From positions 28,488,308-28,552,307 of the forward strand of contig CM069603.1 in assembly GCA_035771175.1 (NCBI GenBank): a stretch of DNA of 64,000 nucleotides, in the 5' to 3' direction. The stretch comes from Paratinospora sagittata. Lineage: Eukaryota; Streptophyta; Magnoliopsida; Ranunculales; Menispermaceae. Below, piece by piece: positions 53,434-64,000 of this stretch. The notes beneath the pieces are model-generated. The model was not told where the DNA came from and did no database searches. It saw only the letters and a list, made by a program, of their open reading frames with translations. Each line of letters starts with the position of its first letter. Position 1 is the stretch's first letter. A program made the position numbers and the translations under genes.

Positions 53434-56400
53434 GCGAAGAGAAGGAGATGAGAAGGGATTACGGAAGCTAAAAAATCAGTTGGTGGCAGAGGAAACTGGG
53501 AAAAAAAGAAGGGAATTGGAAGGAGTAAGATTCTCTCCACCTAGGAGGGCTGTAGTAGTTCTGTACCAACTGACATAGTCTCTTAAATAAAAATATTTTG
53601 TTTAACACATATTTTTGATATACATATTTAATATTATTTTTAAAAATTGTCAAATAACCTTAAATAATATATTGATTATATAATTTAAAATAATCTAACA
53701 AATTTCAAAACAATGTCATAAATCTGTGTTTTGGAAGTATGTTATCGTCTAAGCATTCTCGTGACTCTCCGTCGTATCCCTCGGGAACCTGCTCCGCTTC
53801 CCGAGCTTCTTTTACATCTCTTCCCGTTCCACCACAATGCATTAACTTCCATCTATTTCTAGGGGCATTTCCGTCATTTAACTGTTATACTCTTGGACAA
53901 CGACTCTGGACCATTCACGTGATACATACCAGTCTTCCGTCTTCCGGGGCTTGAATTTGATCCTTGCTAACAATCTAGATTTTTTCTTTTCTTTTTCCCC
54001 GAAAAGAAAAAGAAAAAGAAAAAGGGTAGAGAATAACTACCTTACCATGCAATTAATATTGCTCCATGTTGATAGAAGAAAATAAGTTAATAGTAAGAAT
54101 AATAAGATAATGTATTATTGAGAAAATAGCAAAGTAATCTATGAAATTATGATATAAGCCTATATGTTATTAAATAATTTAACCAACTCAGTAATTTTTC
54201 AGTGAATATAATTTATTCATTGGTTACTTTCTCAAGTTAATTACAGTCTTTAGAGAGAGATGCCTAATTTTTTTTTTTTTTTTTGGTACTAAGCACTCAT
54301 TGACTTTATATATATATTATTTATAAAGTTATTATTTTTTATTGAGGTTGTAATGCTTCTATCATAATCCAAATAATACACTTTTTTTATTTATTAGAAA
54401 TTCTGATTTTTAACCCTTATTATAAATAATTAAGGAGTATTTTTAGAATAATTAATCTAATTAATCTATTTTTATAATTTTTATTTTTTTTATGTTTATT
54501 TTAACCGATACATACAAACTTATGAAACTTAATCTTTTATACACCTTTTAAATTAAATTAAAATAAATATAAATTATAAAATATAATTATAAAGTATAAT
54601 TATCAATCACGTGTAATACACGCACGCTCACTAATAGATCTATTTTTAACGAAGAGCAAATAATGTTGTTATTATCATTTGTTTATTTGCATGTTCATTA
54701 ATTAATGTAATTCTTCTTTTTTTTATGTTAAGAAAGAAGAGGATATTATTACAAGTAATTTTTTATATCTTATGTGGAAGAATTTTTTTAAAAATATATT
54801 TTTTGAAAATGCTTATGGAAAAAATGTTTTTTTAAAAAATTAGTCCTTACTAATTTTTTTCAGAAGCACAAAACTTTTTTTTTTTCACCTACTTAAAAGT
54901 AGACGTTAAATACCTTTAAAAATGTTAATACTAAAGGAGCTCTTTTAAAAAAAATTCTCTCAATAGGAGCCTAACTGCAATAGCCATGATACGGTCTACA
55001 AAGCCTGACATATTCCAACGCTCATCCCAACACATTAAAAGTTTCCACCATCCATGCGGCCCATCCCATCTCTTCTATTCTCTTCTCTTCTCAGACCACC
55101 CGTACAGACACGTTCCTCTGTTCCAAATTGAAGTTACGTGTTACCACCTTCCGATTTGAAGCTGCAGCAGCTAAGCGCAGACTTCCTATTAATTCTCTAC
55201 AACTTCAACTAATCATCGACGAATAAACTATGGTCCAATCGTCAGATCCAGGCAAGGGTATGCATGTGCACGTACGCCAGTCCCCAGAGGCATATTGGAT
55301 CAGCAGCAAGTCGCTGTGTGGGCCTGCCTGTTGCAGCAATTGATGGTGATAAGAACGTATGAGTGGGAACGTATGGTGGTAAGAGCATTTAAGTGCCTCG
55401 CCATCGCTGTTTGTATGAGCATTGCATGCTCTCAATGCAAACCAACCGACGTCTGTCCTCAAATGAGTAAATTTGCATTCATTCTGGTGGGAAGATGCTG
55501 CTTTCCTTGTTCATTTTTTGCTCCACTCTTTCTCTCTCTTTCCCCCACTATAATACCATGGCTTTGCCCAAGTCTAGTACGGAGACTTTTTTTTAATAAA
55601 AAAACTGTTAAATTAATGTCCATTTTGTACATTAAAAATATATATCATTAATGCATCATCGAATTGTCTTTAATTATGTACTAACACATGATTCAAAACT
55701 TTTAATGTATAAAATGAGTATTACCGTAACATTACTCATTTTATAATTTAATGATACATCGGTCAAAGAGAGTTAAAACCCAATAGAAGAGTACTAGGTA
55801 GAAAGCAAGTGGAACCAACCTAAAGGAGTTTGGAACAAGAGCACTCAAAGAACCATGAGGAGCCAACGGCATGCATAGTTCTACTCCAACCAAATGTCTC
55901 AGGAAAAATTCACATGAGCCCATGCCTCCGAGGAGGTGTCGGTTGCTTTCAGCTGATAGAGCTAGCAGTCCATTGCCTTGTGGTATCAGTTACACCCACT
56001 CATTTATCTTATTTAATCTACTTCTCATATAAAAATTATGATACTAAATCAAATTTTCTGGTATAAAAAATGCAAAAATTATAAAAAAGACATTTATATT
56101 TTCTTATTCGGTATTGTTTAACCCACTCCAACACTATAAAAATTATTGATTTTGACTTGACAATTGTGATTATATAAATACTTCTTTTAAAATATTTATA
56201 TTTTCTTAACTAAATCACTTGTTTGGAGGAAAAAGATTATATAAAACACAAGAAGAGAGGTTTAGAGAAATGACGATGAAAAAAAGGGGAAAAGGAGAAG
56301 GGGTTTTAGAGTGGGAGAAAAGAAAAAGAAAGAAGAAAATAGTTGAAAGGGTACTTTGGTACGATTGAAGGGTGTAAATAAATAAATAATTTTTTTTATT

Positions 56401-56619
56401 GAATGTAGCAAAATGTTGGGTTAGCTAAGAAAAAAAAAATAGTGAATACATATAACGAGAAACATGAAAAAAAGAAAAATACCACTTGTTTGCCCAAGAG
56501 TGTAACACGTGCCGAACTCTTCCTAGCCCCATTTGCTTGGAGTGAACAATCAAGGAAATAGTTTTTCATCTAACCTCCAAACCCCATCAATTGGCTATAC
56601 CATTCGCCATCAACCATGT
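52801..56619. other. AT-rich intergenic region, no gene recognised
   Basis: Long A or T runs (53401-53417, 54269-54285), poly-purine stretches (53418-53450, 56275-56345) and short frames only. Two less AT-rich patches (53740-53960 and 55020-55560) have frames of 70-118 codons without recognisable domains or splice context. They could be promoter or UTR sequence of genes outside what I can model. Confidence 0.45.
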
Positions 56620-57360
56620 TTGCACTGTTGAGATTTTAGTTCGAACTCAAATAAAAAGTGTCTAATTTGAATACATGTCAAATAAGAAGTGTCCAAATTG
56701 ATTAGGAGTTTAATTAGAAAGTGTTTTAGTTTGAGTAAGTTTTCAATTTTGGGTTTCTAATTATGGTAGATATTTAATTTTGTTTAGGTTGTGTTTATTA
56801 TACCCAAGAAAGGAACAACAAGAAAAATAAATCAAACCAATTAGACAATAATATACATGCCTCGATCAAAGCTAACCCCCTGGGTCGTAAAACCAAAAAT
56901 TGACAAAAGAAGTCCTAGGTCAAGACCAACCACGACCATGAACTGAGGAAGAACACCCATCGGCCATGGTCGAGGGCACCTCCCTTAGCCATGATCGAAG
57001 GGACCTCCCTCAACCAATGGCCGTGGGCCTCCTTGGCCATTGGTCGAGGGCATCCCCCTTGGCCATTGAACGAGGACATCCCCCCCTCTCAGCCGGTTTA
57101 GGCCAAACAAATTCCTCTCTTCAACCACGACCAAGGGGTCTATCTGATCAAAGGCTACAATCCTGAGAGCTGTGACTGAGAGAATCTCCTCCTACAACCA
57201 AAGGGTCCAAGTTGTACAACCCATAAATGGGGCTTCCCAATTCTCGTCCAACGCACTCCCAGAACATATCCCAATGTACAAGATTGCCAATCGAATCCTA
57301 ATAAGGGTGATGCTAACTCAAAATTCTTCCACATAATTCTTAGTAGCAAAAAATTAAAAT
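56620..57360. repeat. LTR-like region with 25-bp tandem repeats
   Basis: 56636 onwards reads TGTTGAGATTTTAG, a possible LTR start. At 56958-57088 five imperfect units of about 25 bp, each with 'TTGGCCATTGGTCGAGGGCA' or a variant plus a C-rich end, follow one another. GC content rises sharply. No coding domain; termini not resolved. Confidence 0.45.
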
Positions 57361-60045
57361 GTTACATTTCAAAAGTGGAAAGCGAGGATGGTTATTTGAT
57401 CGAAGATGAAATTGGAATCGCAAAGGCCTTTGTTCACTATTTCTCACAAAACTTCTTGCATCAAAATATCTCTTCGGTGTTTATTGATGGAATTGAAAGT
57501 GGATGATAGGGAGTGGTTGGAAAAACCCTTTGAGGAGGAGGAGGTTAAAAATGTTGTTTTCAGTTGTAATAGTAACAAGGCGCTTGGACCCAATGGTTTT
57601 TCACTGGCTTTCTATCAAAAGTCTGGGGACATCCTCAAATATTTTGTGATGCAAGTAATGAATGAGTTTTATCGGAATGGGGTGAAACTTACATTTGTTT
57701 TATCCAAAAGAAAAGGGATTCATGGCATCCAAGTGATTATGGGCCTATAAGCTTAGTCACGAGTCTCTACAAAATCTTATCTAAAGTCATCTCTTTGAGA
57801 CTTTGTGCTATCCTCCATAAAACTGTGGAAGAAACTCAATTTTCCTTTGTTCACGATCTCAAATCTTGCATGCTATTTTGGTGGCTAATGAAGTGGTGAA
57901 GGAGTATAGAACACGAAGACTCCAAGGGGTGATGTTTAAAGCAGACTTTGCCAAAGCTTATGACTTCGTTGATTGGAAATTTCTAGACCTTGTAATGGAA
58001 AAGAAAGGGTTTGGGGATAGATAGCGAAGGTGGATTGGTGGGTGTCTAAAATCAGTCAACTATTCCATTATTGTGAATGGAAAACCTACTGGCAAATTTA
58101 ATTTCAAAAGGGGTTTATGTCAGGGCGATCCCATTTTTCCTTTTCTCTTCAACTTGGCGGCAGATGTGTTAGGGCGTATGATGATAAAAACGTGTCGATC
58201 TTCAAACATACACAACTTTTTTGTGGGAAAAACTGAAGTTACAGTCTCTCATCTTCAGTTTGTCGACGATAACCTCTTTTTCCTCTAGGGCGATGAAGAC
58301 AATGTAAAGAATGCGATTAGGGTGCTTCAGTGCTTTGGTGAGATCTCAAGCCTCAAAGTTAATATGTCGAAAAGCCAGCTGGTAGGAATTAATGTTGACA
58401 ATACAATGCTTGTTCAATTGGCATCGCTTATTGGGCGTTCTATTGGGTCATGGCTTATGAAATACTTGGGTATGCCTCTAGGAAGCAATCCCATGGGAAA
58501 GGACTTTTGGGAACCTTTTATCTCCAAAATTTCTCGAAGATTGGATGGATGGAAAAGAGGTTTCCTTTCGAGAGGTGGAAGACCATCTCTCATCAATTTG
58601 TTGTTGGAAGCTATCCCCATTTATTACATGTCTCTTTTTCGTATTCTTGATGGTGTTACTAAGTTAATTGAGAAGAAATTGAAAGCATTTTTGTGGAAAG
58701 GGGTTGATAAGAGCTAGAGTTCTCATTTGATCAATTGGAAGATGGTGCAAAAATCAACGGATAAGGGGGGCAGGTATTGAAAATATCTTGTTAAGGAATA
58801 AGGCTATTTATGCAAAGTGGTTTTAAAAGTTTCATCGAAAGTCTCAATCATTCTAGACACGGGTCATTACTAGTAGATATGACATTATTGAGTTCTGTAG
58901 GAGAATTGTTCCCACTGTCAGATCCACATTTTGAAGCCCATGGAAATTTGTGGTCTCCTTACTCCCTATTACATATGCCTTACCTCATTCCGAAAGTAGC
59001 AGACATGTGGTCCTTTCATTTTTGGGAAGATTGTTGGTTAGGCAACAATTCCCTTGCTGATCTGTTGATCTTTATCTTAGATTGTATCGTGCTTCGATAT
59101 GCCCGCACTATCCCATTGCTTACTTTATTGACAATTCTAGACACACAGACTCCTTGCATTGGAATCTTCATCTTCCTTCTTCTCTAACTGTGGGTCAGCA
59201 AGTTGAACTATCTTCCTTGCTTTCATTATTGAGTTCGACTCAACTTTCTTTAGGTCATAATAAATTTGCTTGGGACCTCAACTCTTCCAGTATCTTCACT
59301 TGTCAATCTTTTTTCCAATTTTTTTTTATTGATGATTCATTATATCCCCCACTCTCTCTCACCTTTTTGATTTGGAAGGCTCGCGTCCCATCCAATGTAA
59401 AAGTGTTTTGGTGGATCTTGCTTCACAACAAGCTTAATTTGGGAGATGTTCTTCAAAAAAATTCCCTCACATTGCACTTTTACCTCAATGTTGTCCTATG
59501 CGCTTTCAATCTGATGATTGTGCTTAATATTTGATTTTTAAATGCCCTTTCTTTTCCTTCCTATGAAGGGAATGGAAAGTAAGACTTGGTGATATATTCT
59601 TGCCTTTGCCTTCATTCGAGGAAAGCATCAAGCTGGAGAACACTCGTGGACTGCGCAACAATGGAGTGAACGTGATGAGAACAACAACATTAGCTACATT
59701 GCAAATGGTTTGGAGAGAGCACAATCAACAAATTTTTTTATGGGAACGTTAGGAATTGTGATAATCTTTGGAGCGATCTAATTATCATGGCTAGTTCTTG
59801 GATTGCCGCTTTTAAGCTTAATGGAGATTTTTCTCTCAATGATTTGGTTAGAAATTTGGGAGGGTGCCTCTATTGATTTTTGTCATGTTTGCTTTGTTGT
59901 AAGTTAGCTTCGTTTGTACGCCTTATTTGTGTTTTTAGGCTAGTTTTGAGTACCCCTGGTACTCCATGTTGTATGTTGCAAACTCTCTTTTATTATGAAT
60001 ATATTTTGTGTTTGTTTCCTTTCAAAAACAAAAAAAAAGATGAAA
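57361..60045 (+). pseudogene. L1-type LINE ORF2 remnant: RT and zf-RVT
   Basis: RT starts with FEEEEVKNVVFSCNSNKALG and PNGFSLAFYQKSGDI (57520-57640), continues out of frame with SLYKILSKVISLRL and FKADFAKAYDFVDWKFLDLV (about 57930-58000), then GLCQGDPIFPFLFNLAADVL, the active site FVDDNLFF (about 58257-58284), LMKYLGMPLGSNPMGKDFWE and KISRRLDGWKRGFLSRGGRP. The zf-RVT part reads LIWKARVPSNVKVFWWILLH (59370). The unit ends in an A-rich tail near 60028-60055. At least six stops or frame changes. Endonuclease and ORF1 are missing: a typical 5' truncation, or interruption by the LTR-like region at 56620. Confidence 0.87.
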
Positions 60046-60079
60046 AGAAATGTAAAATCTTAATCACTTTAAGATAATA

Positions 60080-61135
60080 CTGTGAGCTATGGCTACTACA
60101 CTTATGTGTTGATTGAGAAATAACCAATTATTTTGATCACTTGATCTCATCAGCAATACAAAATGCTAAATCGCATTTGTGACAATGTCACATTGGAGCA
60201 ATTTAAGTGACACATGACTTGCAAACTGGACATAATGTTTTTCTCCTCAACCATGGATCAATGCATTGTCATTGCACAATAAAAGAATAAGCTCCTGATT
60301 GATAATATTCTTATTCTTACAAGTAAAAAAGAAAAGAACTACTAGAATTTGCAAAGATGACAATTGGATTTAACAACTTCATGAGATTTGTGCACGCATG
60401 GGAGATGGCGAATGGTATTGTCGCCAATTGTTGGGGTTAGCATAGCATGCTCCACACCCTAGCTTGTAATGAAACCACCTATTATGGATTCCTCTCTAGG
60501 ATGAACATAAGGTTAGATGATGTGGATTCATTATTTTCTGATAAACTCACCTACTGCTCATTCGGTTCTCAGACAACTCTTGGTCGAGCTTGCACTTGCT
60601 GGCCCAACCCTTTTTAAAATTCCCATAAAGTATGGCCAAAATATTGGATTATTTACAAAGTCTAATCATCATGTTTAGTCATTGAGGCATGATGTTTCTC
60701 TCCTTTTGTAGAACAAAAGAAATGTAAGTGCATCAGCAGCTTGACAAAACTACACCTTACAAATCTTATGAAGATTTCGAATGGTTTTGAAAAATGTTCT
60801 AAAAACTGTATTTTATACTTCCATTTTTCTAAAAAACTATCAAGAAAGTATTTGACTAATGTAAAGTGAGAAATAGTTTTTCCAAAACTTTCAAGTTCCA
60901 TTCCGATTTTTGGTTTCTTCTCTTCCTTCGCATTCCTATGCACTACGACGACAAGAACATAATCGCAAACGACCTGCTCTCAATCTCATTATGTGTAGTT
61001 AAGCACATTTTACCCTTACGAAACTACATGGAACTGGAATATGGAATTCGAAGTAAGGCACAGTCTCAACCAATTACAACTTACGTGCAGCGTGCTCAAT
61101 CTATAGATTGTTCTTGAGCCCAAGTCACTATAGAT
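60080..61135. other. No gene recognised
   Basis: AT-rich intergenic sequence with short frames only. A palindrome CAATCTATAGATTG lies at 61097-61110, just before the hAT-like end. Confidence 0.4.
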
Positions 61136-61633
61136 TAGGGGCGAGCATGTCACCCGCAAACCCGACCCAACCCGACCGACCCACACAAAAAAAGATGGTC
61201 AGGTTGGGTTTGCTTAAGTAAATTGGGTGAATCGGGTCTGGTAATTGGAGACTCGAAATTGTCGGGTAGGGTTCGGGTTTAGGGTAAACCCGATCCGCTT
61301 CTACTCGACCCGACCCGACCCGATACCTAACTAAACCTAAAAACCCAAGTTTTCCTCTATTCTTTTTTCACACCCCTCCCCCTCTTCTCCACTTTTCGTT
61401 TTGTTTCAGCGCCCCCAAGACATCTTCTCATCTCTTCATCTATTCCCCTTATAGACAAAAAAAAACCCTAGTTTCTCACGTCCTTCCCCCTTATCTTCGT
61501 CTCTACTCAGTCGTGTTCCCCCTCTTTTCGTCTCTACTCTCTTGTGCTCATCCTCACTTTGTATTCTCCATTTCTCCTTTTTCGTCTCTACTCTCTCGCA
61601 GGTCGCCCTCTTTGTCTTTCTTCATTTATTCTT
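61136..61633 (+). mobile_element. hAT-like transposon end fragment
   Basis: Begins TAGGGGCGAGCA, a plant hAT-type terminus, followed by many 'aacccgacc' units and complements (61160-61320), typical of hAT subterminal repeats. 61340-61630 is a pyrimidine-rich leader-like stretch with four 'tcgtctctactc' copies. The element is cut by copia J at 61634; no transposase. Confidence 0.55.
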
Positions 61634-61860
61634 TGTTGGCCCAGATATGTCCAAAAGGGGGGTGAATTAGACACTTAGCAGATTTTAACCTTTCTTAGTA
61701 ATGTGCAGAATATTGAAAGCAGATTAAACAAAGTATAGCAAATAAATATAATAAATGTAAAAGAGACAATGCAATTAGGATTTATAATGGTTCGGCCTCG
61801 CTTACATCCACTACCTAACTCCCTAAGTTAGGATTTGTTCAAACTCCACTATGGATCTTA
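61634..61860 (-). mobile_element. Copia J: truncated second LTR (3' end only)
   Basis: About 225 bp nearly identical to 62582-62810, including GGCCCAGATATGTCC, the GGGGGGTGAATT block and the CCTAACT/AGTTAGG hairpin (61814). It is the downstream end of the 3' LTR. The rest of the 3' LTR and all of pol are deleted; the junction is a T-rich run at 61861-61877. Confidence 0.85.
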
Positions 61861-62529
61861 TCTTTTTTTTTTTTTCATTTCATGAACCATTAATGAACCG
61901 CATAGTTCATGAAAAGTGTATTCAGCCAGATTTTTGGCTTCTTCAATGGCCGTGGCCTTGGGTTCCCATGCTCTGGGTAGGCGTCTTAGAAACTTTCTAA
62001 TAGTTTCTTCTTGGTCATAGATTTTTCCTAGGTTCTTCATCTTATTGATGTTTGTTGCAAATCGAGCAATATCCTCAACTATCGAGTCAGTTTCCTTCAT
62101 CTTGTAGATCTTATATTTTTCAACTAGCAATTGGAGCTTTTCCCTTTTAACTTGCAAAGTTCCTTCGTGGGTGACCTCTAACTTGTTCCAGATTTCCTTA
62201 GCGGTTTCACACACACTAACTCTATTGAACTCTTTGACGGATAAACTACAAAACAAAATGTTTACAGCTTGGTTATTTAATAACTCTCTTTTCTTTTCCT
62301 TGGTACTCCAGTCGTCTAGCTCCTTCGGGACAGTAACACCGTCTACAATTTTAGTAGGTGTTGGACAACCGTTTGTCACAACATCCCATATCTCTAAATC
62401 TTGGGCTTTTGGGTAGTACCTAATCTTAGTTTTTCCAGTGTAAATAGTTTTCTCCCTTGAACAGTGGTGGTCAGTTGGTGGAGTTTCCTTCACCTTAAAG
62501 GTAAGTACTTCTTCATTTTGTCCTGCCAT
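61858..62529 (-). pseudogene. Copia J: gag, truncated
   Basis: The ATG at 62529 opens 223 codons, MAGQNEEVLTFKVKETPPTD onwards. A retrotransposon Gag (UBN2-type) fold is recognisable: DLEIWDVVTNG, NILFCSLSVKEFNRVS, AKEIWNKLEVTHEGTLQVK, RFATNINKMKNLGK and LRRLPRAWEPKATAIEEAKN, ending MVHEMKKKKR at the deletion. No zinc knuckle. The type fits the SIRE lineage of copia. It is uninterrupted, suggesting the deletion and not point mutation inactivated it. Confidence 0.85.
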
Positions 62530-62568
62530 ACTCAATCAAAGATGGTTAGATACTTTGACGGTTAACCT

Positions 62569-62580
62569 GTTCTGATACCA
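62569..62580 (-). other. Primer-binding site of copia J
   Basis: Minus-strand TGGTATCAGAAC, one base from the initiator-tRNA-Met complement, directly after the LTR end CCAACCA and 40 bases before the gag ATG. Confidence 0.85.
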
Positions 62581-62764
62581 ATGGTTGGCCCAGATATGTC
62601 CAAGAGGGGGGTGAATTGGACATTTAGTAGATTTTAACCTTTCTTAATAATGTGCAGAATATTAAAGCAGATTAAACAAAGTACAACAAATAAATACAAT
62701 AAATGTAAAAGAGATCACAATGCAATCAGGATTTATAGTAGTTTGACCTCGCCTACGTCCACTA

Positions 62765-62954
62765 CCTAACCTCCTCAGTTAGGATTTGTTCAAACCCCAC
62801 TATGGATCTTCTTACCGGGTATAGATCACGCGTGTGATAACTACCATTTTTCAACATACGGGTGTGAGATGACCGTTTCTCAACTTACGGGTGTGAGAAG
62901 ACCGTTACAACTTTGAACAACACTTGCTCTAGCACAGTGACTAACCAGTCACTG
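62765..62954. repeat. Covarying stem-loops (array A) in LTR J
   Basis: CCTAAC-ctcctca-GTTAGG (62765-62783), an ATCA/TGAT dyad (62825), a weak unit with loop ACATACGGGTG (62850-62870), TTCTCA-acttacgggtg-TGAGAA (62877-62899) and CAGTGACT-aacc-AGTCACTG (62935-62954). The loop ACTTACGGG is also found in LTR E at 9107. Confidence 0.82.
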
Positions 62955-63639
62955 CAAACTGAATACAAGAAGAGATATGATTCCCTTTACTCAGAATCAA
63001 AGAGATATTTACAAAACTTTGAATTGAACCTTCTGTTACCATAAATTCAACAAGATATGTATGATGAAGTTAAGCTAGAAACTGGTTCAAAGAGCTTTTG
63101 TCTTCTTCAATGGATTTTGAAAATGATAAAGATGAAGATCAGTAAATCCAGAAGACTTGATGTTTTTCTTTCAAAATGATCGTATGTTGAAGCACAAAAA
63201 AAAGAAGACTAACTTTCAAAAGTTTTTCGCACAAGTGAAACCTGTTAATACATTTTTGAATGAATATCAGTTTTTGTATGATCCGTTGTGTTTCTGTTCT
63301 AAGGCAGCACATATATATATATAGAAATAACAGAGGTGCAATGGACTTGGAGAATTTTGGCGCTCTAGGTTATTTCAATTACAACATCTACATTCTTTCC
63401 CAAAATGGATCGATTCAGCTCTGTGCATATTTCGGCGATAACACCTGAATCATCTGATCATTTACGAAAAAAGAATGTTTTGATAAAATATAAGATTGTT
63501 CAAAAAGTTCTTAAAAAGTTGTTGTATGATTCAGAAAAGTTTTTGTATGGTTATGAAAAAGTAGGTTGTAATAGTGTCAGTGTCACAATAGTAACATTGT
63601 TGAATTAGAGTCTTGACGCATAATATCAACTTTGTCGTT

Positions 63640-63985
63640 TTGTTCCTTAAGGGCTCTCATGGATCATAAGCGTCTTGCTGAACATTGAAGTGAGGGCACT
63701 ACTAAATCGTAAGCGTCCTGACTTTGATGATTAAACTACTTAAATCATGAGGGCGCTACTCGACAGTTAGCGTCCTGTAATTTTGAAATAATATTAAGTG
63801 CGTTGAATGATAGTAAGCGTCCTGACAGTTATTAAGTTGATTCTAAGGATGAGGGCTCTCCTACACAATTAGTGTCCTGACAATTTTTCAACTTATATCT
63901 ATCAGTATCCTTAAAGATAGAAATCATTTAGAACTTAGAGACTTTTCAGTGAGCTGATGCTAGATCAGCGTCCTGACACCTTCAC
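63640..63985. repeat. GCG-type dyad array (array B) in LTR J
   Basis: Six units of the form GAGGGC.CTACT - spacer - AGTAAGCGTCCTGAC, the reverse complement of the K units: near 63650, 63692, 63749, 63805, 63851 and 63955. The one at 63749 (GAGGGCGCTACT/AGTTAGCGTCCT) is nearly symmetrical. Confidence 0.8.
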
Positions 63986-64000
63986 AGGTTGACTAAAGTG

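Larger units (their letters stand above)
62582..64000 (-). mobile_element. Copia J (SIRE-like): 5' LTR, start outside window
   Basis: The minus-strand LTR ends CTGGGCCAACCA at 62582 after AATTCACCCCCCTC. It carries array A units at 62765-62954 and array B units from 63640. The LTR is at least 1.4 kb and, by comparison with K, probably exceeds 2 kb. Confidence 0.85.

Noticed and set aside
53265..53540. 91-codon minus-strand frame rich in Phe and Leu
   Set aside because: It is translated from a poly-purine low-complexity stretch.
55295..55651. 118-codon plus-strand frame
   Set aside because: No recognisable domain, ends in AT-rich repeats, and the composition is only locally GC-richer; unsupported without transcript data.

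Overview
This is plant nuclear DNA, most likely from a eudicot with a repeat-rich genome. The evidence is Ty3/gypsy chromovirus and Ty1/copia retrotransposons with initiator-tRNA-Met-type primer sites, plant L1-type LINEs, short SINE-like retroposons, hAT-like and other inverted-repeat DNA transposons, a plant-type tRNA-Arg(CCU) and a plant-type HMA-domain gene with introns. The DNA is AT-rich and has no bacterial, organellar or CRISPR signature. The species cannot be told from the window.

Layout. (1) 1-36.4 kb is a deep nest of LTR retrotransposons. A gypsy 3' LTR (I, 31255-36406) is split by a 3,019-bp copia solo LTR (K, TSD AGAAT). Left of it lies the 5' half of a minus-strand copia LTR (H), which appears to be cut by a minus-strand gypsy element D (gag 11.0-12.2 kb, protease and RT 7.1-8.7 kb, 5' LTR split into 12316-14021 and 29949-30266). 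D is split by a copia solo LTR (E, 8723-11038, TSD GAGGA), by gypsy element C (14022-29943, TSD TCTCC) and probably by gypsy remnant A (1-7082). C carries a gypsy solo LTR (F) in its left LTR and a nearly complete Ale-like copia element (G, 24215-29362, TSD CAAAT) in its right LTR. (2) 36.4-47.2 kb holds DNA-transposon termini and a two-exon gene (38282-38389 joined to 47046-47180) whose 8.66-kb intron is full of LINE, SINE and inverted-repeat elements. (3) 47.2-56.6 kb is the gene-like, low-repeat part: an intergenic SINE-like unit, a 102-bp exact tandem duplication, a degenerate tRNA-Arg and a three-exon HMA metal-binding protein gene on the minus strand (50633-52518). (4) 56.6-64 kb holds a decayed LINE, a hAT-like end and an internally deleted SIRE-like copia element (J, minus strand).

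The most unusual signal is in the copia LTRs of the SIRE-like type (E, K, J, and the H fragment). Each carries tandem arrays of short stem-loops. From unit to unit, and from LTR to LTR at equivalent positions, the stem sequence changes on both arms together while the loop stays the same. One hairpin has the same four-base loop in E and J and a near match in K, with three unrelated but fully self-complementary stems. A second array of dyads built on a GCG core lies upstream in E, H, K and J. Similar GC-rich palindromes occur in unrelated gypsy LTRs here. I know of no named function for these arrays.

Only two protein genes and one tRNA-like locus look like host genes. All transposon reading frames are broken except the LINE and copia segments noted, and nearly every break that can be aligned is a stop codon, a short deletion or a homopolymer change.
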